From positions 1 through 14,780 of the forward strand of contig CAKREC010000048.1 in assembly GCA_934316925.1 (NCBI GenBank): 14,780 nt of DNA, written 5' to 3'. The notes beneath the pieces were generated by a model that saw only the letters and a program-made list of their open reading frames with translations, had not been told where the DNA came from and ran no database searches. Of the stretch, positions 7,801-14,106 are shown piece by piece. How positions within the stretch are numbered: the stretch's first letter is position 1; the number at the start of each line of letters is the position of its first letter. This DNA is from an uncultured Eubacterium sp. GTDB taxonomy: Bacteria; Bacillota; Clostridia; Lachnospirales; Lachnospiraceae. The translations under genes and the position numbers were made by a program.

Positions 7801-9386
7801 TCGATCGGAGGATTGGTAACCTGTGCAAAGCGCTGACGGAAATAATTAAACAAAGGAAGAGGTTGTTTGCTTAACATCGGCAATGGCGTATCATGTCCCA
7901 TTGCTGCAATCGGTTCACTTCCATTTTTTGCCATTGGAAGAATTGAATTCTTTACTTCTTCATATGTGTAACCAAATGCTTTCTGTAATTTTCTTCTTTC
8001 TTGATCCGAATAGTGTTCAATTCTCTGATTTGGAATATGAATATCTTTCAGTTCAACCAAATAGTTGTCGAGCCATTCACCATACGGCTGTCTGGAAGCA
8101 TATTTTTCTTTGAGATCATCGTCATCGACCAGTTCGCCCTTGACGGTATCCACCAAAAGCATTTTTCCCGGACGTAAACGGTCTTTTTTCACTACATGCT
8201 CCTCGCTGATCGGCATAACGCCAACCTCAGAGGATAAGATCAGCTGATCGTCGTCTGTGATGTAATAACGGGAAGGTCTAAGACCATTACGGTCGAGAAC
8301 AGCACCAACAAGATCTCCATCCGAGAACAAAATCGAAGCCGGACCATCCCATGGTTCCATCATAGTAGCATAATACTGATAAAAGTCTTTTTTCTTCTCA
8401 CTGATATAACGATTGTTTGCCCAAGGTTCTGGAATTGTGATCATAACAGCCAGTGGAAGATCCATTCCGCTCATCACAAGAAATTCCAGCGTATTATCTA
8501 ACATCGCAGAATCTGAGCCACTGGCATTGATAACCGGAAGCACTTTATGAAGTTCGCCCTGCAGCTGCTCCGATTCCATGGTCTCTTCTCTTGCCAGCAT
8601 TTTATCGGCATTTCCTAAAATCGTATTGATCTCACCATTGTGAACAATAAAACGGTTTGGATGTGCACGCTGCCAGCTAGGTTGTGTGTTGGTCGAAAAG
8701 CGGGAATGAACGATAGCAATTGCTGACTCATAATCTTCATCCTGCAGATCATCAAAAAACGAACGAAGCTGTGCAACCAAAAACATTCCTTTATAAACGA
8801 TCGTTCGGGAGGAAAAAGAAACTACATAGGTGTTTTCATTCGATTGCTCAAACACTCTTCTGGCAATATATAATTTGCGGTCAAAATCCAGACCTTTGCT
8901 GCAATTTTTCGGCTTTTTCACAAAACACTGCATGATGTATGGCATGCACTCCACTGCACGTTTTCCAAGAATTTGTGGTTCAATCGGAACCTGACGCCAT
9001 CCAAGAAATTCAATACCCTCTTTTTCAAGAATGGTTTCAAACATCTTTTTTGCCTGATTTCTTTTCAGCTCATCCTGTGGGAAGAAAAACATGCCGACAC
9101 CATATTCTCTTTCGCCGCCAATTTCAATACCCATGTTTTTTGCCACTTTACTGAAAAATTTATGAGAGATCTGTAAAAGGATTCCAACACCATCACCGGT
9201 TTTTCCCTCTCCGTCTTTTCCGGCACGATGCTCTAAGTTGGCAACGATCTCTAACGCATTTTTAACCGTATCATGCGTTTTCTTTCCTTTAATATTTACA
9301 ATAGCACCAATTCCGCAGTTATCATGTTCAAAACTTGGATGATACATGCCCACCGGTTTTCTATTGCACTCTTCTACATATTGCAT
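4830..9386 (-). CDS. gltB: Glutamate synthase (NADPH) large subunit
   Basis: 1518 residues, normal for bacterial GltB. It makes two glutamates from glutamine and 2-oxoglutarate. The N-terminal class II amidotransferase domain has its nucleophile at Cys24 (HDNCGIGA), so a 23-residue propeptide should be removed, as is usual for the family. A central domain follows. The FMN-binding synthase domain includes GAMSYGSIS near 875, PPPHHDIYSIEDL near 990 and GYDGGTGAAP near 1043. The 3Fe-4S cluster cysteines are Cys1122, Cys1128 and Cys1133 (CVMMRVCNLDTC). The C-terminal GXGXG domain runs from about 1290 to 1450. AGGAGG lies 8 bases before the ATG at 9386. It is the first gene of the nitrogen operon, behind its own promoter and a roughly 130-base structured leader. 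No catalytic residue appears to be missing. Confidence 0.98.
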   Translation of the reverse strand: MQYVEECNRKPVGMYHPSFEHDNCGIGAIVNIKGKKTHDTVKNALEIVANLEHRAGKDGEGKTGDGVGILLQISHKFFSKVAKNMGIEIGGEREYGVGMFFFPQDELKRNQAKKMFETILEKEGIEFLGWRQVPIEPQILGKRAVECMPYIMQCFVKKPKNCSKGLDFDRKLYIARRVFEQSNENTYVVSFSSRTIVYKGMFLVAQLRSFFDDLQDEDYESAIAIVHSRFSTNTQPSWQRAHPNRFIVHNGEINTILGNADKMLAREETMESEQLQGELHKVLPVINASGSDSAMLDNTLEFLVMSGMDLPLAVMITIPEPWANNRYISEKKKDFYQYYATMMEPWDGPASILFSDGDLVGAVLDRNGLRPSRYYITDDDQLILSSEVGVMPISEEHVVKKDRLRPGKMLLVDTVKGELVDDDDLKEKYASRQPYGEWLDNYLVELKDIHIPNQRIEHYSDQERRKLQKAFGYTYEEVKNSILPMAKNGSEPIAAMGHDTPLPMLSKQPLPLFNYFRQRFAQVTNPPIDAIREEVVTATSTYIGEDGNLLREVPENCQVLRIKNPILTDTDLLKIKNMKVKGFKVDVIPIIYYKNTSLEKAIDRMYLEADRAYKEGANVLILSDRGVDENHVAIPSLLAVSAMQQHLVRTKKRTSVAMILESAEPREVHHFATLLGYGACAVNPYLALDTIKRLIDSGMLDKDYYAAVDDYNSAVLHGIVKIASKMGISTIQSYQGSKIFEAIGISKEVTNQYFTDTVSRIGGITLKDIEDQIEELHTAAFDPLDLGVNDTLDSIGSHKSRGGKEEHLYNPKTIHLLQQATRLGDYKMFKEYSKEIDNEDRFMNIRSLLDFKFPKKGIPLSQVESVDSIVKRFKTGAMSYGSISKEAHETLAIAMNHLHGKSNSGEGGESLDRLTVGKDGLNRCSAIKQVASGRFGVTSHYLVSAKEIQIKMAQGAKPGEGGHLPGGKVYPWIAKTRLSTPGVSLISPPPHHDIYSIEDLAQLIYDLKSANTQARISVKLVSEAGVGTVAAGVAKAGAGVILISGYDGGTGAAPASSIHNAGLPWEMGLAETHQTLLMNGLRSKVVIETDGKLMTGRDVIVAALLGAEEYGFATAPLVTMGCVMMRVCNLDTCPVGVATQNPELRKRFQGKPEYVENFMKFIAEEVREFMAKLGVKQLDDLIGRSELLKVRDDIADDERTKRLDLSPIIENPFIDDKKRIFNPKDAYDFQLEKTMDEKVFLKKFARALETGEKTKISARVTNIDRALGTILGSEITRKLGDDVPQDTFTIECLGSGGQSFGAFIPKGLTLELVGDCNDYFGKGLSGGKLIVYPPEGVQYEADENIIIGNVALYGATSGEAYINGVAGERFCVRNSGAHAVVEGVGDHGCEYMTGGCVVILGQTGKNFAAGMSGGIAYVLDENSDLYLKLNKELVSSSSVTDKYDVMQLKEMIQKHVDSTGSKRGKEILDHFSEYLPKFKKIIPNDYQNMLQKIAQMEEKGMSNEQAQIEAFYQLKKGE

Positions 9387-9427
9387 TCTTTAGTCCTCCT
9401 TACCGTGTTACAATTGACGATATCAAT

Positions 9428-9466
9428 AGTCTGATTTTTATTCATGTTTAAAAAAATCTTTAGACT
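9428..9466 (-). other. Second leader hairpin of gltB
   Basis: On the transcript AGTCT-(AAA)-GATTTTT pairs with AAAAATC-AGACT around a 12-base loop, 12 base pairs with a three-base bulge on the 5' side. It lies between the larger hairpin at 9470-9515 and the gltB ribosome binding site. Its 5' arm contains seven consecutive T residues shortly after the first hairpin. The pair may form a regulated leader. Confidence 0.5.
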
Positions 9467-9469
9467 ACA

Positions 9470-9515
9470 AAAGGCGTCAAAAGTATACAGTTTGCCTGTA
9501 ACTTTTGACGCCTTT
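9470..9515 (-). repeat. Long perfect inverted repeat in the gltB leader
   Basis: Two perfect 15-base arms, AAAGGCGTCAAAAGT and its complement, flank an inner 5 bp stem (TACAG/CTGTA) with loop GCAAA, separated by one bulged base, so about 20 bp pair in total. The RNA would carry this almost from its 5' end. On the minus strand only TTTTG follows the stem, a weak U-tract. It could be an attenuator, a terminator for scpB read-through, a protective 5' hairpin, or a dispersed palindromic repeat of this genome. Confidence 0.75.
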
Positions 9516-9525
9516 GTCATTTGCT

Positions 9526-9554
9526 ATTATATAACAGTGTATTTTTAATTGCAA
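9526..9554 (-). promoter_or_regulatory. gltB: Sigma-A promoter of the gltB operon
   Basis: On the minus strand TTGCAA (9549-9554) and TATAAT (9526-9531) are separated by exactly 17 bases. The expected start is near 9519, giving a leader of about 130 bases before gltB. It sits 20 bases after the scpB stop, so gltB does not depend on read-through from scpAB. Confidence 0.8.
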
Positions 9555-9573
9555 GTACTAATTTTAAAATGTT

Positions 9574-10161
9574 TTACATTGATGGCATTTCTCCATGCCG
9601 GAGCTCTCGGTCGACCTCTTCCATCGCCTCTTCTTTAAAGTCTTCAATCGTCTCCTGATTTAAAATTGGCAGATCATCCAAAGATTCAATTCCAAAGTAT
9701 CGCAAAAACTCCTCAGTCGTTGCAAACATGATTGGTCTGCCCGGTGCATCTAATCTTCCCGCCTCGCAGATCAGACCATATTCCACTAGTTTATTTACCG
9801 CATGATCGCAGGATACCCCGCGGATCTTTTCAATCTCCTGACGCGTGATCGGCTGCTTATATGCAACAATAGAAAGCGTCTCCAATAACACATCCGTCAG
9901 CACCTGTTTTTTAGGAATATGTGCAACCTTGATCAGATACTCATACATCTCCGGTTTCGTGCAAAGCTGAAATGATCCATCCAACTCAATCAGATGTATT
10001 CCACGGTCTTCCTGATCATAACGTGTCATCATACTGCGGATGATCTTTCGAACCGTATCTTCATCATGCTCTACTGCAGCTGCCAGTCGTTCAATTTCAA
10101 CAGCTTCTCCCATGGTAAATAAAATGGATTCTACCACAGCTTCCAACTTTTTTATATTCAC
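9574..10161 (-). CDS. scpB: Segregation and condensation protein B
   Basis: 195 residues, the typical ScpB length. It binds ScpA as a dimer in the SMC-ScpAB condensin that compacts and separates chromosomes. It consists of tandem winged-helix domains. The family hallmark LETLSIVAYKQPITRQEIE lies near residues 94-112, followed by IRGVSCDHAV, GRLDAPGRP and TTEEFLRYFGIESL. The start is a GTG at 10161; its GTGA overlaps the scpA stop by 4 bases, and GGGGAA within scpA supplies the ribosome binding site. No clear intrinsic terminator follows the stop; the inverted repeat at 9470-9515 is the only strong structure downstream. Confidence 0.96.
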   Translation of the reverse strand: MNIKKLEAVVESILFTMGEAVEIERLAAAVEHDEDTVRKIIRSMMTRYDQEDRGIHLIELDGSFQLCTKPEMYEYLIKVAHIPKKQVLTDVLLETLSIVAYKQPITRQEIEKIRGVSCDHAVNKLVEYGLICEAGRLDAPGRPIMFATTEEFLRYFGIESLDDLPILNQETIEDFKEEAMEEVDRELRHGEMPSM

Positions 10162-10919
10162 GATACTTCCCCTTTCTTCTCTTGATATGTGATCATAATA
10201 TCATCAAACAGATTGTCCTGCTGAACGCTCAGACGTCCCGTCTTCATCAATTCTAAAATACTCATAAAGGTAACGATCAGATAGGACTTGCCACTGCCCA
10301 TTTCCAGCAATTTGCGAAAGCTGAATTGTTTATGTTCTTTTGCATACTGCTGTACAAAAACCATTTGATCTTCAATATTGATTTCTTCTTTTTCAATTTT
10401 GCCAAATTTACTTCGGATTGGGTCAATCTTGTCCACTTGTTTTTGCATTACCGAATCAAAAACAGCCTGCAATTTTGTCAATGTAACATCGGACAATAAA
10501 CTGTCATAGTCAATCTCATCCTTATATTCTGAAACTTCTTTTGGAATGGATGGATCCTTGAAAAAAACTTTTGCCGCATCATATTGCCGATCCTTTAGTT
10601 CAAAAGAGGCATATTTATACATCTTATATTCCAAAAGACGTTCTACCAGTTCCTGCCTTGGATCCTCTGCTTCTTCCTCTTCGACTTCTTCTTTGGGAAG
10701 CAGCATCTTGGACTTGATACGGACCAGTGTTGCTGCCATAACTAAAAATTCGCTCATAACGTCCATATCTTTTGCATCCAGACCACTTACATACTCCAGA
10801 TACTGCTCCGTGATCAATACGATCGGAATGTCAAAAATATCCACTTTATTCTTTTCAATCAAATGTAAAAGTAAATCCAACGGGCCATCAAACGCCTCAA
10901 GTTTTACTGGTATTCCCAT
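10158..10919 (-). CDS. scpA: Segregation and condensation protein A (kleisin)
   Basis: 253 residues, usual for ScpA. This kleisin bridges the SMC heads and recruits ScpB. The N-terminal signature VKLEAFDGPLDLLLHLIEKN (5-24) is unmistakable, followed by DIFDIPIVLITEQYLEY. An acidic stretch (EEVEEEEAED) lies near residue 102 in the middle linker. The C-terminal winged helix includes the FRKLLEMG and TFMSILELMKTGRL segments. AAAGGAG stands 11 bases before the ATG at 10919. The gene begins 24 bases after the metallophosphoesterase stop and overlaps scpB by 4 bases, so the three genes are one transcription unit. Confidence 0.97.
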   Translation of the reverse strand: MGIPVKLEAFDGPLDLLLHLIEKNKVDIFDIPIVLITEQYLEYVSGLDAKDMDVMSEFLVMAATLVRIKSKMLLPKEEVEEEEAEDPRQELVERLLEYKMYKYASFELKDRQYDAAKVFFKDPSIPKEVSEYKDEIDYDSLLSDVTLTKLQAVFDSVMQKQVDKIDPIRSKFGKIEKEEINIEDQMVFVQQYAKEHKQFSFRKLLEMGSGKSYLIVTFMSILELMKTGRLSVQQDNLFDDIMITYQEKKGEVS

Positions 10920-10943
10920 AGTCAGCCATACTCCTTTATATGA

Positions 10944-11777
10944 TTAATTTCCGGAAACATCTGCCTGAACGTCGATCACGATCAATTCCGGCGCATTGAA
11001 AAAACGCAACTTTATATGATGGGTTCCAAGTCCCCTGCTAAGGATCATCGTAATATCCCCCTCGTGAAATACCCCTGCATCATAGCGGGGAAACAGCTGC
11101 AAAGAAGGGGCGATCACTCCACCAAGCACCGGGATTCTCATAATCCCTCCATGAACATGTCCGCTGAGTATCAGATCTGCCCCCCAGTCTTTGTATGTAG
11201 AAAAATATTCCGGATTGTGTGCCAGGAGAATCGTATAACGATCCTCCTGCTTTTTGCCAAGAAACATTTCCATTTCCTTCGTGGACAATTCCTGCTTTTG
11301 CCAAACCTTGTGATAATATGCAAGTGGAAGATCCAGGCCACAGATCTGTGCATTCCCCATTTCTGCCGTCTGATTCTCCAGATAAGAAATCCCCATAGCA
11401 CGGACGCGTCTGCGATACTCTTCATATCCCGGCATCTTAATCTCATGATTTCCCGGACTATAATAAACCGGATAACATAATGAAAGTTCTTTCAATAAAC
11501 CGAGTGCGCGTTCGGTATGTCTACCATTCTTAACGATCAAATCCCCGGAGATCAAAATAACATCAGGATTCAATTCCTGTATTTTTTTTATTAATCGACA
11601 ATTATTCTTTCCAAACTGACAGCAATGAAGATCCGATAAAAAACAGATCCGGATCGGATCCTGCAAAAAACGCCTGTCTTGAATCGGATAGCTGGTAACG
11701 CTAAGGAAATAATTAGATAGATATCCATATAGCAGAAATAAAACGAATATCGTTGCAAGGATTCCGATGTAGATCAT
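10944..11777 (-). CDS. Membrane-anchored calcineurin-like metallophosphoesterase (YkuE-type)
   Basis: 277 residues. A hydrophobic N-terminal segment (about 3-20) without an evident cleavage site suggests a signal anchor. The dimetal phosphoesterase motifs are complete: Asp49-x-His51 (SDLH), Asp79 (SGDL), Asn110-His111 (GNHE), His187 (AHNP) and His207-x-His209 (SGHVHGG). Proteins of this type hydrolyse phosphoesters of unknown or lipid-linked substrates; the substrate cannot be told from the sequence. The start at 11777 has GGAGGG 7 bases upstream. The frame is open to 12110, but that extension would run through the transporter terminator and into the permease gene, so it is rejected. A consensus promoter precedes it. 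It is the first gene of the operon with scpA and scpB, though no functional link with condensin is evident. Confidence 0.92.
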   Translation of the reverse strand: MIYIGILATIFVLFLLYGYLSNYFLSVTSYPIQDRRFLQDPIRICFLSDLHCCQFGKNNCRLIKKIQELNPDVILISGDLIVKNGRHTERALGLLKELSLCYPVYYSPGNHEIKMPGYEEYRRRVRAMGISYLENQTAEMGNAQICGLDLPLAYYHKVWQKQELSTKEMEMFLGKKQEDRYTILLAHNPEYFSTYKDWGADLILSGHVHGGIMRIPVLGGVIAPSLQLFPRYDAGVFHEGDITMILSRGLGTHHIKLRFFNAPELIVIDVQADVSGN

Positions 11778-11805
11778 ATAGTCCCTCCATAAAACAATCT
11801 TTACT

Positions 11806-11834
11806 ATTATATCGAATTTACAGGATAAAATCAA
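11806..11834 (-). promoter_or_regulatory. Sigma-A promoter of the metallophosphoesterase-scpAB operon
   Basis: On the minus strand TTGATT (11829-11834) and TATAAT (11806-11811) are spaced by exactly 17 bases. Transcription should start near 11799, leaving a leader of only about 20 bases that contains the ribosome binding site. It lies just downstream of the transporter terminator. Confidence 0.8.
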
Positions 11835-11871
11835 GTAGACAGAATTTTGTGAAAAGCAGCCAGAAATCCTC

Positions 11872-11916
11872 AAAAAAAAGAGACTGTGCACAGAAATCAA
11901 CATCTGGCACAGTCTC
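11872..11916 (-). terminator. Intrinsic terminator of the sugar ABC transporter operon
   Basis: The perfect 10 bp stem GAGACTGTGC/GCACAGTCTC, extended inside by CAGA/TCTG, is followed on the minus strand by eight T residues. It begins 25 bases after the last permease stop codon. It separates the transporter operon from the metallophosphoesterase operon. Confidence 0.95.
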
Positions 11917-11941
11917 CTTATGAGAAATAAATGGACCCAAA

Positions 11942-13033
11942 TTAAGAGTTTGCTATTGATTTTGCCGGAGGCGGGGTTCCACCCGAATCTCCATTTTTCT
12001 TTAAATCTGACTTTGTCACTGTCTTTTGCTTTTTCTTCATGGATGCAAAGATTGCCTGCAGTACAATAAAGAAGCAAAGAAGTGCGGAAAGGACAATTCG
12101 TGTCCACCAACTTGACAAAGTTCCCTGTGTTGTGATCAGGCTGGCGATCGTACCTTTGATCATTACACCAAAAGTTGTACCGACTACCGTACCAACACCA
12201 CCGGAAAGAAGCGTACCACCGATTACTGCTGCGGAAATGGCATCCATCTCAAGTCCTTTTGCCTGCTCTACAAATCCGGCACAACTGTTCAGACAGAACA
12301 GGAAGCCACCAATACCACAAAGAAGACCATCTAAAATATACGCTTCAAATTTTGTTTTGCGGACATTCAATCCCATCATCATTGCACTTTGTTCATTTCC
12401 ACCGATTGCGTAAAGTTTTCTACCAAACTTGGTATATTTAAGCATGACCGCGATCAGAATTACAATGATCAGAGCAATAATAACGGTTGGGTAGATATAT
12501 GCCGGAATAAACTTGCCTGAACGAGTTGTTCTGCCAATCGGAAGATTGATTTTATACTGTGCCCACTTGATAAACAGTTCATTTTTAATGGAGATCATAT
12601 CAGTACTTACCATAGAAGTAAGGCCACGACCTAAAAACAATCCTGCCAGGCTGACGATAAATGGCTGAATATCAAGGTACGCTACTAAATATCCCTGTAC
12701 CAGTCCAAACAATAAACCAATGGCGATGGAAGCAGCTACTGCAACATAAGCATTGAATCCCAGCTTTTCCATTGAATATGCACTTACCATACAAACGAGG
12801 GCGGTCACAGAACCAACCGAAATATCAATACCACCGGTGATCATAACGATCGTCATTCCACAACTGATTACGATCAATCCAGCATTGTTGATCAGCAGAT
12901 TCATAAACATCTGCGGTTTGGCAAATCCTTTATCCGCAAAGATTATCATTCCGGCTACATACATAGCGATGAACAACACAACGGTAATGATAAAAAGAAA
13001 TGTGTTTGAGTTAAACTTTTTCTTTGTATTCAT
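11942..13033 (-). CDS. Sugar ABC transporter permease, YjfF/FruG-like
   Basis: 363 residues, RbsC/AraH-type permease (BPD_transp_2 family) with about 9-10 hydrophobic segments. It is one of two membrane subunits of a carbohydrate importer. Typical motifs are GMTIVMITGGIDISVGSV in the first third, AIGGNEQSAMMMGLNV in the middle, and AVIGGTLLSGGVGTVVGTTF followed by GTLSSWWTRI near the end. The last two closely match YjfF-type proteins. The C-terminal tail is polar and basic, then Pro-rich (GGTPPPAKS). AGGGAGGTGA precedes the ATG, which overlaps the previous permease stop by one base (TAATG). It is the last gene of the operon before the terminator. The YjfF/FruG family suggests a furanose sugar or fructose, but the substrate is inference. 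Confidence 0.9.
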   Translation of the reverse strand: MNTKKKFNSNTFLFIITVVLFIAMYVAGMIIFADKGFAKPQMFMNLLINNAGLIVISCGMTIVMITGGIDISVGSVTALVCMVSAYSMEKLGFNAYVAVAASIAIGLLFGLVQGYLVAYLDIQPFIVSLAGLFLGRGLTSMVSTDMISIKNELFIKWAQYKINLPIGRTTRSGKFIPAYIYPTVIIALIIVILIAVMLKYTKFGRKLYAIGGNEQSAMMMGLNVRKTKFEAYILDGLLCGIGGFLFCLNSCAGFVEQAKGLEMDAISAAVIGGTLLSGGVGTVVGTTFGVMIKGTIASLITTQGTLSSWWTRIVLSALLCFFIVLQAIFASMKKKQKTVTKSDLKKNGDSGGTPPPAKSIANS

Positions 13034-14106
13034 TATTGCTCACCTCCCTGTAATTTTACCTTCTTTGGTCTGGCTTTTGCCTTACTAAGCACGGATTTGA
13101 ATACCGGACTCTGAAGTACTACGATGATAATAACAACAATCGCTTTGTAAACCGGAAGCTGATCGGATGGAACACTGAATGCATACAAGGTTGTGGTCAG
13201 CGCCTGAATCGTATAGGCACCGATTACGGAGCCCATCAGGTTGAATTTACCACCACCAAGAATATTTCCGCCAAGAGCAACCGCTAAAATTGCATCCATC
13301 TCCAGATTCAATCCAATGTTGTTCGCATCTGCAGAATAAATACGGCTGGATGCTACAATTCCGGCAACACCAGATAACACACCACAGATCACGTAGGTGA
13401 GGAATTTAATCTTTGTAGAATTCAGACCTACCAGTCTGGCTGCATTACTGTTAACGCCTACACTTTCAATATACAAACCTAATGCCGTCTTATTTAAAAC
13501 AAGCCATGCAACAATGATCGCCCCGATTGCAAATACAATTGGTGTAGGGATTGGTCCTAAATACCCACCCATGATCTTATAAGAATCGACACGAACATAT
13601 GTGATCTGACCTTTTGTAACCAACTGGGCAATGCCTCGGCCTGCGGTATATAAGATCAACGTTGCAACCATTGGCTGGATGTTTAGTTTCGCTACCAAAA
13701 ATCCATTAAAAGCGCCACAAAGAGCGGCTACAAGAATGCCGGCAAGAGCGGCTACGATAATTGGCATTGCCAATGTTTCTGTAGAAACTTTTCCTCCAGA
13801 TAACAACTGACAACACACAGCTGCAGCAACCGCCATAACAGCACCTACACTGATATCCTGACCACCAGATGCTGCAGTAACCAGTGTCATACCAATTGAC
13901 AATATAACCAGTTCGGATGCACGATTGATTACCGTGATGATCCATCCACTCAAATGACCTTCTACAACCGAAAATGTAAAGAAGTCTTTTGCACTGAATA
14001 CATTGACCAACAATACGATCAACAAGCACACGATCGGCATAAACAGTCGATGTCCTGTTATCTTGTGAATGTCGAATCCTGATTTTTTCGCACTTTTCTC
14101 ACTCAT
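13033..14106 (-). CDS. Sugar ABC transporter permease, YtfT/FruF-like
   Basis: 357 residues, a second RbsC-family permease that differs from the downstream one. Together they would form a heterodimeric channel, as in the YtfT-YjfF and FruF-FruG systems. The N-terminus is basic, then hydrophobic. NRASELVILSIGMTLVTAAS followed by GGQDISVGAVMAV is characteristic of the YtfT branch. Later motifs are LNIQPMVATLILYTAGRGIAQ, ESVGVNSNAARLVGLN, and AVALGGNILGGGKFNLMGSV near the end. The ATG at 14106 overlaps the ATPase stop as ATGA, with GGAGGTGA just upstream. About 9-10 membrane segments are expected. Confidence 0.9.
   Translation of the reverse strand: MSEKSAKKSGFDIHKITGHRLFMPIVCLLIVLLVNVFSAKDFFTFSVVEGHLSGWIITVINRASELVILSIGMTLVTAASGGQDISVGAVMAVAAAVCCQLLSGGKVSTETLAMPIIVAALAGILVAALCGAFNGFLVAKLNIQPMVATLILYTAGRGIAQLVTKGQITYVRVDSYKIMGGYLGPIPTPIVFAIGAIIVAWLVLNKTALGLYIESVGVNSNAARLVGLNSTKIKFLTYVICGVLSGVAGIVASSRIYSADANNIGLNLEMDAILAVALGGNILGGGKFNLMGSVIGAYTIQALTTTLYAFSVPSDQLPVYKAIVVIIIVVLQSPVFKSVLSKAKARPKKVKLQGGEQ

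Noticed and set aside
9374..9445. A 23-codon frame in the gltB leader starting ATG AAT AAA and ending inside the start of gltB, a possible leader peptide.
   Set aside because: No ribosome binding site precedes it (the upstream bases are T-rich then AAAC), and its composition shows no run of a regulatory amino acid.
9470..9515. The large inverted repeat as a simple terminator of scpB.
   Set aside because: It lies downstream of the gltB promoter and is followed by only four T residues, so a plain terminator would also stop gltB. Left as an unresolved repeat or attenuator.
9387..9525. A classical ANTAR dual-hexaloop antitermination element in the gltB leader.
   Set aside because: Two hairpins exist, but neither has a six-base loop with A at position 1 and G at position 4, so the known motif is not met. 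No such pair was seen before the GS homologue or carA either.
10546..10947. A 133-codon frame on the plus strand, opposite scpA, and similar plus-strand frames elsewhere.
   Set aside because: They lie antisense within secure genes, have low-complexity Ser-rich or unlike-protein sequences and no convincing ribosome binding sites.
11778..12110. N-terminal extension of the metallophosphoesterase frame by 111 residues.
   Set aside because: It would cross the transporter terminator and the new promoter and overlap the permease gene. The ATG at 11777 has a strong ribosome binding site and begins the expected anchor segment.
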